From Telmatactis stephensoni (Eukaryota > Cnidaria > Anthozoa > Actiniaria > Isophelliidae): a stretch of 64,000 nt of DNA. The stretch is taken from assembly GCA_029948255.1 (NCBI GenBank), contig JALIZF010001791.1, positions 620,001 through 684,000 on the forward strand, written 5' to 3'. Each line of letters starts with the position of its first letter. Position 1 is the first letter of the stretch. Shown piece after piece: positions 24,314-35,312 of the stretch. The position numbers and the translations under genes were made by a program. The notes under the pieces are model-generated. The model was not told the origin of the DNA. It searched no databases and worked only from the letters and a program-made list of their open reading frames with translations.

Positions 24314-24729
24314 GCACTTTTTCGTCAAAGTTCATCGAATCTTTTCATCCATTTTCGAATCAAACTTGTCCACGTAAATTGAACTCGTTCCCAGGAATAA
24401 CGGACAAGCTGACACAGGTATCCCAAAAATAGTATGGGGAATAATCAAGCGTTTCCAGGCAACACATGTGCGCAGTGGCTATGGTTTGTGTGTAGCTCTA
24501 CGAAATTCTAAATTTCAGAAATATTTCCCCTTTAGGGTACTGGAAGAAGGTTTGAAAGAGAAAACCTTTCTGGAATTTAGAATTTGCATATCTACACCCA
24601 AGACAAGATATGTTGTCAAGACAATTTATCTTTATACACTTTATTTTCAAATAAAAATTCTATATACAATTCTATTCTAAATTCTAGACTTTTTGTTTTC
24701 ATTCAGAGCCTGTACGTTTCCATTCATTG
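24314..24729. other. Spacer between TXNDC11 and NTAN1
   Basis: Holds the TXNDC11 promoter and the NTAN1 3' end. An AATAAA on the minus strand (24640-24645) lies about 85 nt past the NTAN1 stop and is its likely poly(A) signal. An inverted pair (GAAATTCTAAATTTC near 24500; GGAATTTAGAATTTGC near 24572) forms a weak hairpin. Confidence 0.6.
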
Positions 24730-27700
24730 TCACTGTTCCTTGTATATGTATGTAGGAGCACCATCAGGAAACACCGTCAATAATGGCTGTGGGTTGCTCG
24801 CAAGGTGCTTCATGGTTGCTCTTGTTTCTTCACAAAACCCAGCTGGTTCACAGTGTGGCGATGTCGACAAATTCTGTTGAAAGCAAAGTGATAAAGTGTT
24901 AGAATAATCATTGGCAAAGACTTGATACAGTTCTGTTATTGTTTAACGTGCATGCAAACCCATAACACTCTATTGACAAGAATCAAACCCATATCAAATG
25001 CCATCACACCTTGGATGTTGGGATTTTTAAATTAGAAGTAGATTTCATGCTACAATACTGTATAGTTAAAAAAGGATGATATTCAATGTTTTCAATATAA
25101 TATTATTAAAGTCATAATAGTACTCCACCTTTAATATAACATTATCTGGTGCCTTCATAAACAAGGGTGCATACTCAAAGGGTTCATAATCAAATGGACC
25201 AATGCGCAGTTCACCAGTTAAAGAATTATACACTTCCAGAACCTGTAGTTTAAACAGAATACTGGTTAGATAGAAATTACATATCCTACCAAAGCATTTT
25301 GAAAGAACTGGTGATGAAATTAACATTTAATCTACAATTATCATCTTACATCCATCCCTCCAGTAAAATTGCGAGCATGTCGTAGACTACAGTCTGGTCC
25401 TTTATCAGGGAATGTAGCTGGGAATATTTCTCCTTCCTTTACATTTACTCCTAATAAGAACAACATCAATATATATTACAACCCTTTTTTGGCTTGTCAA
25501 GAAGACAATTTGGCAGGATTTTATACCTACGCCATATACTACAGGATAATGTTGTCCATTCTGAATGGTATCATTTAAATCTATAAAAATAAACAAAAAA
25601 GTAAATCAGTGATTTGTAGTTGTACAGTAAACAATCTCAAACAAAGACATTATTTAAAGACAGTATGTTTTAAGACACTGTAACAGTGCATTTGTTCTGC
25701 AATGCCATTGTAAAATAAGATGCACAAATGAAGGGATCCAGATGAAAATGACCTAAGTGACTTTTCTAATGAAGTTTGCTTCAGTTGTACAAATTGTTAT
25801 TAAAACCTATTTTTCTAAGCCAAATATCAATGTCTGCTAATTTTGAAATCACTTAGGTCATTTTCACTCATGTCCCTTCAAATTATTGCAGCATATCCTG
25901 CATCACTCAAAATCTTGTGAGAAAATGAATGCAGAGATGTTTTGCATTTGCAACATGTAGTTCACATCTGCAATAGACTGTACAATGTGTTCTGCAATGT
26001 TATTGTGAGACAGGTTGCAGTAAAACCTGCACTGTGTAACAGCGCTTTAAATTTATTATTACTTTTACCAGTCACACAGAAGGTTCTGAGATGAATTTTA
26101 TTCACTTGCTTGTGTAAGATAGCTGGAAACATCAAAAAAGAAATATATGATTGATTGTATACCTGACTGATCATCTGAAAATATGAGATATGATGGATAT
26201 ATGGATGAGCGAAAAGATAATATGAATGAATGGATGGATGGATGGATGGCTGAATGGATGGATGGATGAGTGGATGGATAAATGAACAGATGAATGATAA
26301 CCTACCTAAGATTTCGTGACTTGTTTCTTCTGACATTAGTCTGTCGTCAAGGAAACCACCAAAAATATGTAAATCAATTCTGTAAGCAGAATTACATACT
26401 CCTGAATTAGATTTATAATAAAAATATAATCAACGCATTAAAACAATATTTATTACAGTGTGACTACACCAACCAAGGCCACCCAAACACACATTTGATC
26501 ATACATACATGTATTTTGCGCTTTAAAAATATTAAATTATTATTATTATAAACACATTTTCATGCAAATCATCCAATCACAGTCGAGTATTTACAATAGA
26601 ATCTCTACAAATGTTTGAAATTTTGCTTACATTGAAAGAATTTGCTTTGTTTGTGTACGAATTATATTGAAATCGAGCAAGAAGCATCTTACTTGCCACA
26701 AATCTATTGTTAAGTGTCAAAAATGTATGTTGAAAATTTGTCTGAAAATTTGACTAATTGGCCTTGGTTGGAGTATAGTTGCACTAGTACTGTAACTAAT
26801 AATTAGTTAATTATTATCAATCAAACATACTCATTTAACTCTGCAGAAATTACTGATGTAATCATTTTATTGATTGCATCCTCCATTCCACATCCATCAA
26901 GATGAGACAGGCTTGTAATACCATTATCTGCAATAATTAGGAATATCTTAGATGCATTATGCTCATAATTTCATAAATTTACAGCTCTTAGCTCACTAGT
27001 TCGTCTTTACCAAGGGAAGAAAACTGCAGGTCCTGGAGAGAAACCCTTACAGTGCAGGAATGAACAAACTAACAAACTCAAGCCACATGCGATAACCCGT
27101 CCGCGAATCAAACCCGGGACCACAAAGGTGACAGACCGGTAGTTTTAACCACTTGGCTATATGCTACCCCTGCTTCCCTTATTGATCCATACAAAGAGGT
27201 TCCCCTATATAGATTCATGTCGATCATTACAACAAACCTTTATTTCTCAAACAGATGATGTGGCATGTTGTAGCATCCTCTGATCCCATTATTGTTATAT
27301 TATCTGTTGAAATTTGATATAATATGTGGTGTATTAGATGCAATCTGATTGGTTGAGAACCATTTGTGATTATATAGGTGACACACGAACAGATGATGCC
27401 ATTGATCTTTTATGTAGTGACACTGATTAGTTGAAATGCTTTGAATGAATATTATATGAAACAAATAGATTCATTTTTCATGGGTCTGTAGTCAAATAGA
27501 TGCACAAACAACGTCAAAATGTGGTGAGAACAACAGTCACTGCTCAACTTCACCTCATGGTATACTTTTTGCTCTCACCACATTTTGACATCATCTTCAT
27601 TGTCATCATTTTCACATTATATTAGAGTACAGATGCAAGGAAAAGTGGAATATATTTTTTATATTGATAGGAAATTGATTATTACTGCACACATATTTTT

Positions 27701-28023
27701 GATTTAAGCTTAAATAAATAAATAAATAATATCAACAGCACAAATGCAATCAATATTGTACAAATACCATCTGTTGGAGATACTGTGGCAAATTCTCTTT
27801 GAATCACATACAACAAGCCAGGACTTGGTATTTCTTTGACTGGCTGACTACGGAACGCCTTGGCACCTTCCTAATAAGTTAAAAGTGTTTATAACCTTGA
27901 TACAAACATGACAAAGTTGATCCAAGTCACTCATTTTACCTCCAAACAGGGGAACCTTTGCACAAGCGCTTTGACAGAAAGACAGCTCTCAGCTATAATT
28001 CCTCCTACTACGAGTAATGGCAT
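24730..28023 (-). CDS. NTAN1: Protein N-terminal asparagine amidohydrolase
   Basis: Ten exons in frame (transcription order): 28023-27940, 27870-27768, 27303-27238, 26927-26831, 26379-26306, 26122-26069, 25580-25527, 25450-25350, 25242-25129, 24873-24730. They give 296 residues, against 310 in human. NTAN1 deamidates N-terminal asparagine to aspartate and feeds proteins into the Arg/N-degron branch of the ubiquitin system. Family signatures seen: MPLL start, PGLLYVIQREFATVSPTD, the catalytic block GSEDATTCH (Cys about 76, equivalent to the human nucleophile near 75), HIFGGFLDDR, HYPVVYGV, FPDKGPDCSLRHAR, LRIGPFDYEPF and NLSTSPHCEP. All intron phases match. It is divergent from GTF3C4 across 172 bp. 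Confidence 0.96.
25730..25880. mobile_element. MITE in an NTAN1 intron
   Basis: GAAGGGATCCAGATGAAAAT followed by GACCTAAGTGA is mirrored by TCACTTAGGTC and ATTTTCACTCATGTCCCTTC. Terminal inverted repeats about 32 bp, total about 150 bp, no ORF. Confidence 0.8.
26222..26282 (+). repeat. (GGAT)n microsatellite
   Basis: ATGGATGGATGGATGG-type repeats with minor interruptions in an NTAN1 intron. Confidence 0.9.
27000..27172 (-). mobile_element. tRNA-derived SINE (family B)
   Basis: Minus-strand tRNA-like head with A box (TAGCATATAGCCAAGTGG) and B box (GGGTTTGATTC), then a body with GTGGCTTGAGTTTGTTAGTT. Copy 2 at 21590-21770 supports a SINE rather than a tRNA gene. Located in an NTAN1 intron. 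Confidence 0.75.
27310..27600 (-). repeat. Dispersed repeat, shared with 33.75 kb
   Basis: Its reverse complement matches 33755-33960 through CAAAATGTGGTGAGA, GAATCTATTTGTTT, CATTTCAAC(C/T)AATCAG and CTCAACCAATCAGA-type blocks. A local hairpin is formed by GTCAAAATGTGGTGAGA and TCTCACCACATTTTGAC at 27512-27580. Carries CCAAT motifs but no ORF. Confidence 0.65.
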
Positions 28024-28195
28024 CTTTAAGGATTTTTAAAATCGTCTAAATTCTAGATCTTTTCACTTTTACTTTTGCTCATAAAAATAAAAACATTGAG
28101 CCGTCGGATTATCTGTACAGCGGTATAGATGCGCAGACTCTTGTACGCATCTCGTTCCAGTCTCCAGGAATATACGCGGGAAACTGAAAATCAAA
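28024..28195. promoter_or_regulatory. Bidirectional promoter NTAN1 / GTF3C4
   Basis: Only 172 bp separate the two start codons. No TATA box is evident at either side; GC-richer motifs (GATGCGCAGACT, TACGCATCTCG, TACGCGGGAAA) are concentrated near the GTF3C4 side. Confidence 0.65.
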
Positions 28196-31100
28196 ATGGT
28201 GGACGAAATGAAAGAAATTGTTGATGGCAAAGTTATTCAAACGGTGTTTTTATCCAACGTACCGTCACACGATGGAGCTGTGGTGTGGTCCACAGATGAC
28301 AGAATAGCAGTTATTACAGATCAAAGTATTTATGTACTAGTATCCTTGATTTAATGTCCAAAAACATTAGCGGTACCATTTTTGAAGTCGCGCAGTCAAC
28401 AACGCTTTGTCCTTGCGATTCTACAACCATTTTTTTTTTTAATAATTTTATTGCCCTACAAGACGACTTTAACTTTATCTTTGTATGTTTTTTTTTTTTT
28501 TGGGGGGGGGGGAGTGTAAATACTTAGTCTGTCTTATCCCCCTCAGTAATGTTTCTGAGCATTATTGCTGCAGAGAATTCTGTGATCTGATTTTTGGTCC
28601 AAGTATTGTGCTTTACCAACTGAACTGCAAGGTCAAGCTGTATGTTCTTCGAGAGCAATGGGAGCTGCATCTTTCACCCACATTTTTTCTGAATACAAAT
28701 ACTGAGGCAACCCAAATCAGTCCATTGTTTATGTTAGATAATAATTAAGGTTTTAATCTCACATGATAGTATCAATTTATTCCTTAACATGATTTTAACT
28801 TCAGTCCTTACTGTTTTCAGAAGACAGTAATAAATCTAATTTAAAGTTTTACCAATCAGTTATACCAGCTACAACAGAGTACCAGTTCGGATGTTTGGAT
28901 AGCACTAGTTTAGATGGATTTGATATCCATAAACATAGCAGTATTGATGATGAAGTAATCACTAGATTCATAATCAATCGTGCATCAAAATCATCAAAAA
29001 AAAATCTGGTTAATTTCAATTCATTCAAGTCTGTTGCATGGTCTCCTCATGGATGTGATAGATGCGGAAGGTAATGTTAATGATACTAAAGGATTGTTTT
29101 ATCTATTTAAAATATAATTATAATAACTGTTTATTAAAGTGTCCATGTCTTCTTTAGTAAAGGAAAGGAAGGAAAAGGACCATAACATTATTTTATGTCA
29201 ATAACTTGTACCAGTAATTTGAGTAACTGATAAACTTGAGGTCAATGGTTTGCTCATTTTACTCCCCTCTCTCCATCAGTGCTCCGTTTTAAGGGTATTT
29301 AAAGCTACTTAAAGCTACACAGAAAAGAAAGAAGTTGAAACAAGAATGTGAGATCTGGGGATCTAACTCTGGACCTCTTGCACTGAAGGCAGTGCATTAA
29401 CCAACTGTGCCGTCCTTGCTCTTATGTGCTTGTGCACTATTTTGGGGACACTATACTCTCACACTCACTACCTCTGCATTAAATATTTTTCATACATCGC
29501 TCAACTGACTGAAGTGCTGAAGTATTAAATTCTTAGTGAGTAGTTTACTGCAAGAGTAAATCCTAGTTCAGATGCTGTACCAGCCATGAGTCATACCAAA
29601 TCATTACCATTAAGTTCAGCATGGAATAAATTTGGAACAGTTGGAATTTAGCATACGAGTGCCAGATGAATAATATAGCTTCAACTTGATTTTAAATTGA
29701 GAATGGTGCATGGATGTTGAGGTGTCTTGAACTATTCATAAGTGATGTCCGATCAATTTCTAAGTTCTCGTCAAAGATCTTTTAATTTTAAAGAATATTT
29801 CAGGATTTGATCAAAGATCACTACATTTACCAGCTACTGGTACTTAGTTTAGTAATTTTCAGAGGGAAATGACGATCTTTAATACAATTGACCAAGAATA
29901 GTAATTTAAGTGAGTAAACCATTTAGCAATTTTGGAGAACTCACTAAAATTATGCTAATACCTTAAGGTAGATAGTATTTGATATGGTTGTTACCTAATA
30001 CATTATTTCATTTATTTTTGTAGGTGTATTTTGGCAACACTATCTATTGGCCATAGGCTAAGTTTACATATGTCAAACAGGCTGAAAAAAACATGGACAG
30101 AAATCACTTGCATTTCTGATAAATGGTATGAACACTGTAAACAAGTATATCTGCCTGATGTAAACAACAAAACTGAAAAAATCAGAACAGGAAGAAAAAG
30201 ATACACAGCAGATGAAACCTCTGCTATATGTGCTATTGAAATGAACAACTTTGATTGTGTTAACTTTACGTGTATGGACTGGTGTCCTGTATTGCTGGAC
30301 TGCAATGGCAGCAATAGTTTTCTGAGGCAGCAACAGTTTGCTGTTCTTGCAGCTGTAACTTTGAGTGGAAAGATAACATTTTGGAAGGTTGCAGTTCCAT
30401 TGAGTGATTCCAAGGATATAGAATTGATGGGAGAAGTACAGTGTTCAGTAGCACATCCATGTTCACTGGCTTGGTATAGTGTGGATCTTCATAAAGGTAT
30501 GTTAGACAAATCCCATTACAGATATAAAGTTATAAAGAAAAATTGAACAGTGGTTCAATGGTTATTGACAAAGAGGAAGATGAGATTGAAAAAATAAGAA
30601 TGATATGACAGTTTGAAAAATTATTAGAAAGATAGAAAAATGCCACAGTGTTTTTTTCAAATGTGATTCTGATGATAATGATGCATCATCATTCAACATA
30701 AAGCTGTTTATGTCTCCCAAATGTAGTTGTTTATTTGATTATTCTAATATTTGTAGGCATAATAGCTGTTGGTAGTGCTGTTGGACATATTGAAGTAATA
30801 AATATAGAAATATTTACAAACTCAGAGTCAAAAATAGCTATCAACAGTACATCTCAACACATGGTTTGGAGTGATTCTGATGATATTGCAGTCAATTGGT
30901 TGTCCTGGTGTAACACAACTAAAGTAAGTTTGTAGATAATGAAATAAATAGTAGTAGAACTAAAATAAGACTTAGTTCAGTTGTGACTGCCTTCCCCTTG
31001 CCAAGGAAGCCTTCTCAAGAGAAAACAAAAGCAAAAAATATGAGGAAGGGAGAGATGAAAAATTGAAGGAAGAAAGGGAGGGAGGAAGGAAGAAATAAAG

Positions 31101-34100
31101 AAAAGAGGAAGGAAGAAAGAAAGAAAGGGAGGGAGGAAGGAAGGAAGGAAGAAAAGAAGGAAGGGGGGGAGGAAGGAAGAAAGAAAAGAAAGGGAAGAAG
31201 GAAGGAAGAATGGGAGGGAGGGAGGAAGGAATGGGAGGGAGGAAGGAAGAAAGAAAGGGAGGGAGGAAGGGAGGGAGGGAGGAATGGAGTTAGGAAGGAA
31301 GAAAGAAATTGCTGTTGATGGGAAAGACACAATCATTTGCTGGAAGCTGATAAAAAAGTGACTTAAGGTAGGGGAAAAACAAGGGTCACAACTGATCCCT
31401 GTAATGGTACTCCAGTTGCAGCTATTGTTATTGAACCTATATGCTGAATAAACGACCTGTGGTCAAGAAATGATGATGATCATCATGATGACAATGATCT
31501 GCATAAATAGAAATATTATACAAGACTTCAGCCTGATAGTGTGACTTGATGTACAATGAGTAGATGATGACCTTCTCTTTCATTAGGACCAGACGGCTAT
31601 TCTTGTAGCCACCAAAGGTTCTGCTGTTGTACAATTTCCAGTAACTCTTAGCGAAGACAAAGTTCTTCAAGAAACTACTCATTCAATCCATGATGGAAAT
31701 CATTTATCATTTGTATGTGGAATGAGTGTTGCTAATGATGGAAGAGTGTTCACTTGTGATGCAGGCAGCTCTGTGCAAATAGTTGAAATGGGTAAGTTAA
31801 GGAGCAAGTGTGACTTAATTGGTTGGTGAACATCCTTGTGAAGCCAGCCAGGTTCCAAGTTCAAATACCATTGACCAGGCACACTTGTTTCGAATTCTCT
31901 CTCATCCATGTTGCTTTGACAGGCTTTTAGTACTTGCAAAATGCAACACTGATTGGGAGAGGGGCAAAGTGTGCACCATCAGCCTTACATTTATCAGTCA
32001 CTCTTGAACATGAATGTCATGAGTTACCAACAAAATAAAGTGGCAACCATCCATTCTAAACCATTGTCAATAGTATCTCTACAAAAGCCTAGTTTTCACA
32101 AGCAATAAAAGCAAAAGTGAAAGTAACAAACACGTACCACATTCAGATTCATCACATGGGAAAGGACAATTAGCATTATATTATTCAATCTGTGTCAACG
32201 CTTGCACTGGAAAGTAGACAGATAATCACTACAAAAACACATCACTGGTGAATTCCAATGCTGATTGCGCAGCCACATTTGAATTTCTTTTCAATATTTG
32301 ACAGGTAATAACGATTCCAGTTTGGTCAAGTACGATATGAAACCCGGCCTTTCATGTTGTGGTTTGGCTGTATCTCCAAACGGTCTTTACATGGCAGTAT
32401 TACATACACCAAGTACTCACAGAGGGCAAAGCAAACAATTCAAACAAGTCGAGGTACATGGCATTCAGAAGAGTACTTTTTGTTAAACCCCAAAAATATA
32501 TACAGAAAGATATTTTGTTGAATTATGTCAGACCATACTATGGTCAGACTAAAACAATAGGAGGAGAGGGAAGAAACTGCAAACCACATTTCTAAAAAAC
32601 GACTGAAATGTCATTTAAACAGACACAACTATAGAACTAGGGGACTGTTTTCAATGAACATCCAAATGGAAACATCATTCACCATTGCTTAAATCGTTTC
32701 TCAGTCAACACGTTGCATAACCCAAGGAAGGTTTACAAGGAAAGGTAGAGTAGTATGAGATTTAAGGCCCGTACACACTGGTGCAACATTTCTTGAAACA
32801 TTTGCTGAAACATAAACATCGCGCGCAACACAATGTTGCAGCGTGTGTCCACCCATTCCAATGTTTCGCGAAACGTTGCGTGCAACAGCCGCAGAACTGA
32901 GTAGGATCGAGTTCTACTTCTGCAACTGTCCAGAACTGTTGCGCGCAACATTGCACGAGATGTTTCAGTGGTGGAAAAGTTGGGGGAAAAGTTACACCGT
33001 GTGTCCGGGCCTTTAGCTTCCCTGGGACGTCACGCAATGCTTAACTACCTAAGTAACGTCATGTAGTCTCCTACGAAGGCGTGTCTAGTCACGTCAAGTA
33101 ACGCTCCATCGACAAGTAGGATGTGATTAACTTGTAAAGTTATTTGTTGTTGTTAACAGGTCAGTATTGTATCACTAGTGTCGGAGGAACGTCTGTCCAA
33201 GGCCATTGCAGGATCAGGGCGTTACTCATTATGGGACATACAGACTGCTATATATCAGTTTTACAGTCAAAATGACCTTCCAAAAGATGGCCCTATCAAA
33301 GAGCTTCTGGACACACCCTTAGAAGATCTACCACTCTCTTTACTTTGTGTTCGACGTCGATTGACAGAACAAATAGCCAAACAGTCAGATGATAGTTTTA
33401 CAATGGATGACAGTACGATGGAAGTTACTGATGTCCGTGATTGGAAACTGGAATGTAGAGACATTTGTAGACAGATAGCTAAAATACTGCTGACTTCGTC
33501 TTTGAGGTCAAGGCTGCAAAACTACCATGAAAGCGAACTGACAACCAGAGGTATGACATAACATGTGGAAATGAAAAATGGAGATATATGCAATGTTTGT
33601 TTATTAAGAAATATGTGAACTTTTAGTGTATAAGTTAAGTCAAATGTTGCACACAATGAAATTGCTAAGTACTAGCTCTCATGTTGAGCTGTCGTTGTAA
33701 TTTTTCATGTTTGCGCAAAGCTTGGCACGTTAATCCCACGATGAGTGCAACTTTTATTGTAATGACATCAAAATGTGGTGAGAACAAAAACGTAAGCCAC
33801 GAGACGACCATAATGGAATCTATTTGTTTTATATATTCATCGAAACATTTCAACCAATCAGAGCGCGCGTAAGATTCGATGACGTCATCTATGCGTGTGT
33901 ACTGTAATCACACACGATTCTCGACCAATCAGAGCTTGCGTAATATACCAATAATTATATAAAACATCTTTTACGACGTTGCGCGTAACATCACAGGGGT
34001 GGGCACTGTTGCGGGCGGTGTTGCAGACAAAGCTACATCGTGTGCCCTGGCCTTAATATTCGCCTACGGAAAAGTCTTTTGTCCAACTTTGAACGTAACT

Positions 34101-34650
34101 AGATTTTTATTATTATTCGTGTGTTTCAGAGCGGTTGACGTTATTGGTAATGAGCGACTGGTTAGTTATGAATTACAGCGATCAAGAAACACTGGAACTT
34201 GCTTTAAAAGTCTACAACGTAGCAGAAGATACTTCTAGTACCAGTATTGCAACAAAGATACGACAGCAAGGAATCACGGGTAAAATCGCCAATCCCTTGA
34301 CGTGTGAGTTACCTGATAATGTAGAGGATTTGGTTGAAGACGAACCACCTTCTAAACTACAGAAAAAAGGAAACCAAGACCGTGCATTACCGTCTAGAGA
34401 AAAGTGTCGAATATGTCAATCAGACATTCCCTTGGTCAGTTTGACCAGCGGTAAATGCACACGCGGACATGAGTGGAAGCGTTGTGTTGTGACATTTTGT
34501 GTCATTGTTGACTATTTATGTCACCGTTGTCAAGACTGCGGTAGTTGCATTTCGTTGATTGGTGATGAGAAGTCGCCATGGTTACAAGGGCTATTTCGGA
34601 GGTCACGTGTTTGCTCCCTGTGCTCTGGTTGGCTAGATTCTCGTGAATGA
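28196..34650 (+). CDS. GTF3C4: General transcription factor IIIC subunit 4 (TFIIIC90)
   Basis: Eight exons in frame: 28196-28339, 28805-29070, 30024-30496, 30757-30923, 31587-31791, 32305-32453, 33160-33550, 34130-34650. They give 771 residues, against 822 in human. TFIIIC recruits RNA polymerase III to tRNA-type promoters in the nucleus; this subunit has an N-terminal WD-type beta-propeller and a C-terminal zinc-binding domain. Seen: AVVWSTDDRIAVITDQSIYV (first blade), GCDRCGRCILATLS, and repeated blade-like segments such as CSLAWYSVD and GLAVSPNGLYMAVL. The C-terminus has CRICQSDIP, CTRGHEWKRC, CHRCQDCGSC and CSLC, the expected zinc-ligand pairs. The first intron looks U12-type (separate entry). 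The start is the first ATG after the divergent promoter and leads straight into the blade. Confidence 0.93.
28340..28804 (+). other. Probable U12-type (minor spliceosome) intron
   Basis: The donor is GTATCCTTGA, the GT-AG subtype of the U12 5' splice site. TTCCTTAAC at 28780-28788 matches the U12 branch site, with the branch A 17 nt before the AG at 28803-28804. Splicing there joins CTA to TCC in frame. The nearby U2-like acceptor (TTTTCAG, ending 28820) would leave the wrong phase. It also contains a T-run followed by a G-run at about 28488-28512. Confidence 0.8.
29281..29425 (-). mobile_element. tRNA-derived SINE (family A), minus-strand copy
   Basis: The reverse complement carries GGCACAGTTGGTTAATGCAC (A box) and AGAGTTAGATCCCC (B box), then CATTCTTGTTTCAACTTC and AGTAGCTTTAAATA as in 13015-13144. 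In GTF3C4 intron 2. Confidence 0.75.
31020..31315 (+). repeat. Purine-only tract (GGAA/GGGA)n
   Basis: About 300 nt almost entirely A and G, built of GGAAGGAAGAAAGAAAGGGA-type units, in GTF3C4 intron 4. Polypurine mirror-type tracts can adopt triplex structures. The open frames on the opposite strand (Ser/Pro/Phe/Leu runs) are artefacts. Confidence 0.9.
32762..33016. mobile_element. MITE with AAGGCCCG(T/G)ACACAC termini
   Basis: TTTAAGGCCCGTACACACTG at the left mirrors the right-end ACACCGTGTGTCCGGGCCTTTA. The interior is rich in GTTGCGCGCAACA and CGAAACGTTGCG. About 255 bp in GTF3C4 intron 6. Related GTTGCA-rich sequence occurs at 18530-18840 and 33960-34060. Confidence 0.75.
33755..33960 (+). 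repeat. Dispersed repeat, inverted partner of 27.3-27.6 kb
   Basis: Contains CATCAAAATGTGGTGAGAAC, GAATCTATTTGTTTTATA and two CCAATCAGAGC blocks. See the partner entry. Located in GTF3C4 intron 7. Confidence 0.65.
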
Positions 34651-34784
34651 CACTAAATCACTTGACATCTCTATCGCTTTGAGTGGTGACGAGGAGTCGC
34701 CATGGCTACATGAACTACTTCGGAGATCATGTGTTTTTTCCTGTGCTGTGGTTGGTTAGATCAGTTCTCTTGAATGAAACGACA
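34563..34784 (+). repeat. Tandem duplication of the GTF3C4 coding end
   Basis: The last ~95 nt of the coding exon (GAAGTCGCCATGGTTACA to GGTTGGCTAGATTCTC, ending just after the stop) recur at about 34686-34784, behind the stop codon. The copy encodes GDEESPWLHELLRRS, then a one-base deletion shifts its frame, so it is a decayed duplicate in the 3'UTR. Confidence 0.8.
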
Positions 34785-35312
34785 AGCAGTTAAAAGTCCT
34801 AAAACGTGAGCAGAATTTCATTTGTGACTCGTTTCAAAAACGCCACTGGAATGACGACGCGTCCGGCACTGAAGTGCAAACGAACCACATACTAATCTAA
34901 TTTTGACACTTATAATTCATGTTCCTTTATTTTTACCATGACATAAAGCCATTGCTTGTTTACCTTTGGGTGTATAATGCTCTAGATCTCCTTTTAAAGT
35001 TACTTTAAAAAACTGAATTATTAAAAGCCTTTTTATCTCAGTGTGTCATTTCTTTAGCATGGTCATTGCTTAAATATGCAGTAATGAATCAAAAAGTTAC
35101 TCTGTACACTTTATCCATCAGCCACAAACTGTCGTTGTGTTGACTTTAGTGTACGAACAAAACTCGTGATTGGTTAGTGAGTCTCTTTTGTTTGAGACTG
35201 TGTGCTGAGTTTGTTTGAGGATCGATGAAAGTAGTATACAACCACGTAATTTGGGATTCTCTTGGTATGAAATAATATCTTTGTTGTGAGTGTTAACTTG
35301 GTTCGGCTTGTG

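Noticed and set aside
30012..30466. Minus-strand ORFs of 66-133 codons
   Set aside because: Antisense to a GTF3C4 exon whose plus-strand frame matches the family.
30977..31336. Ser/Pro/Phe/Leu-rich ORFs of over 100 codons on the minus strand
   Set aside because: They are translations of the complementary pyrimidine tract of a simple repeat inside a GTF3C4 intron.
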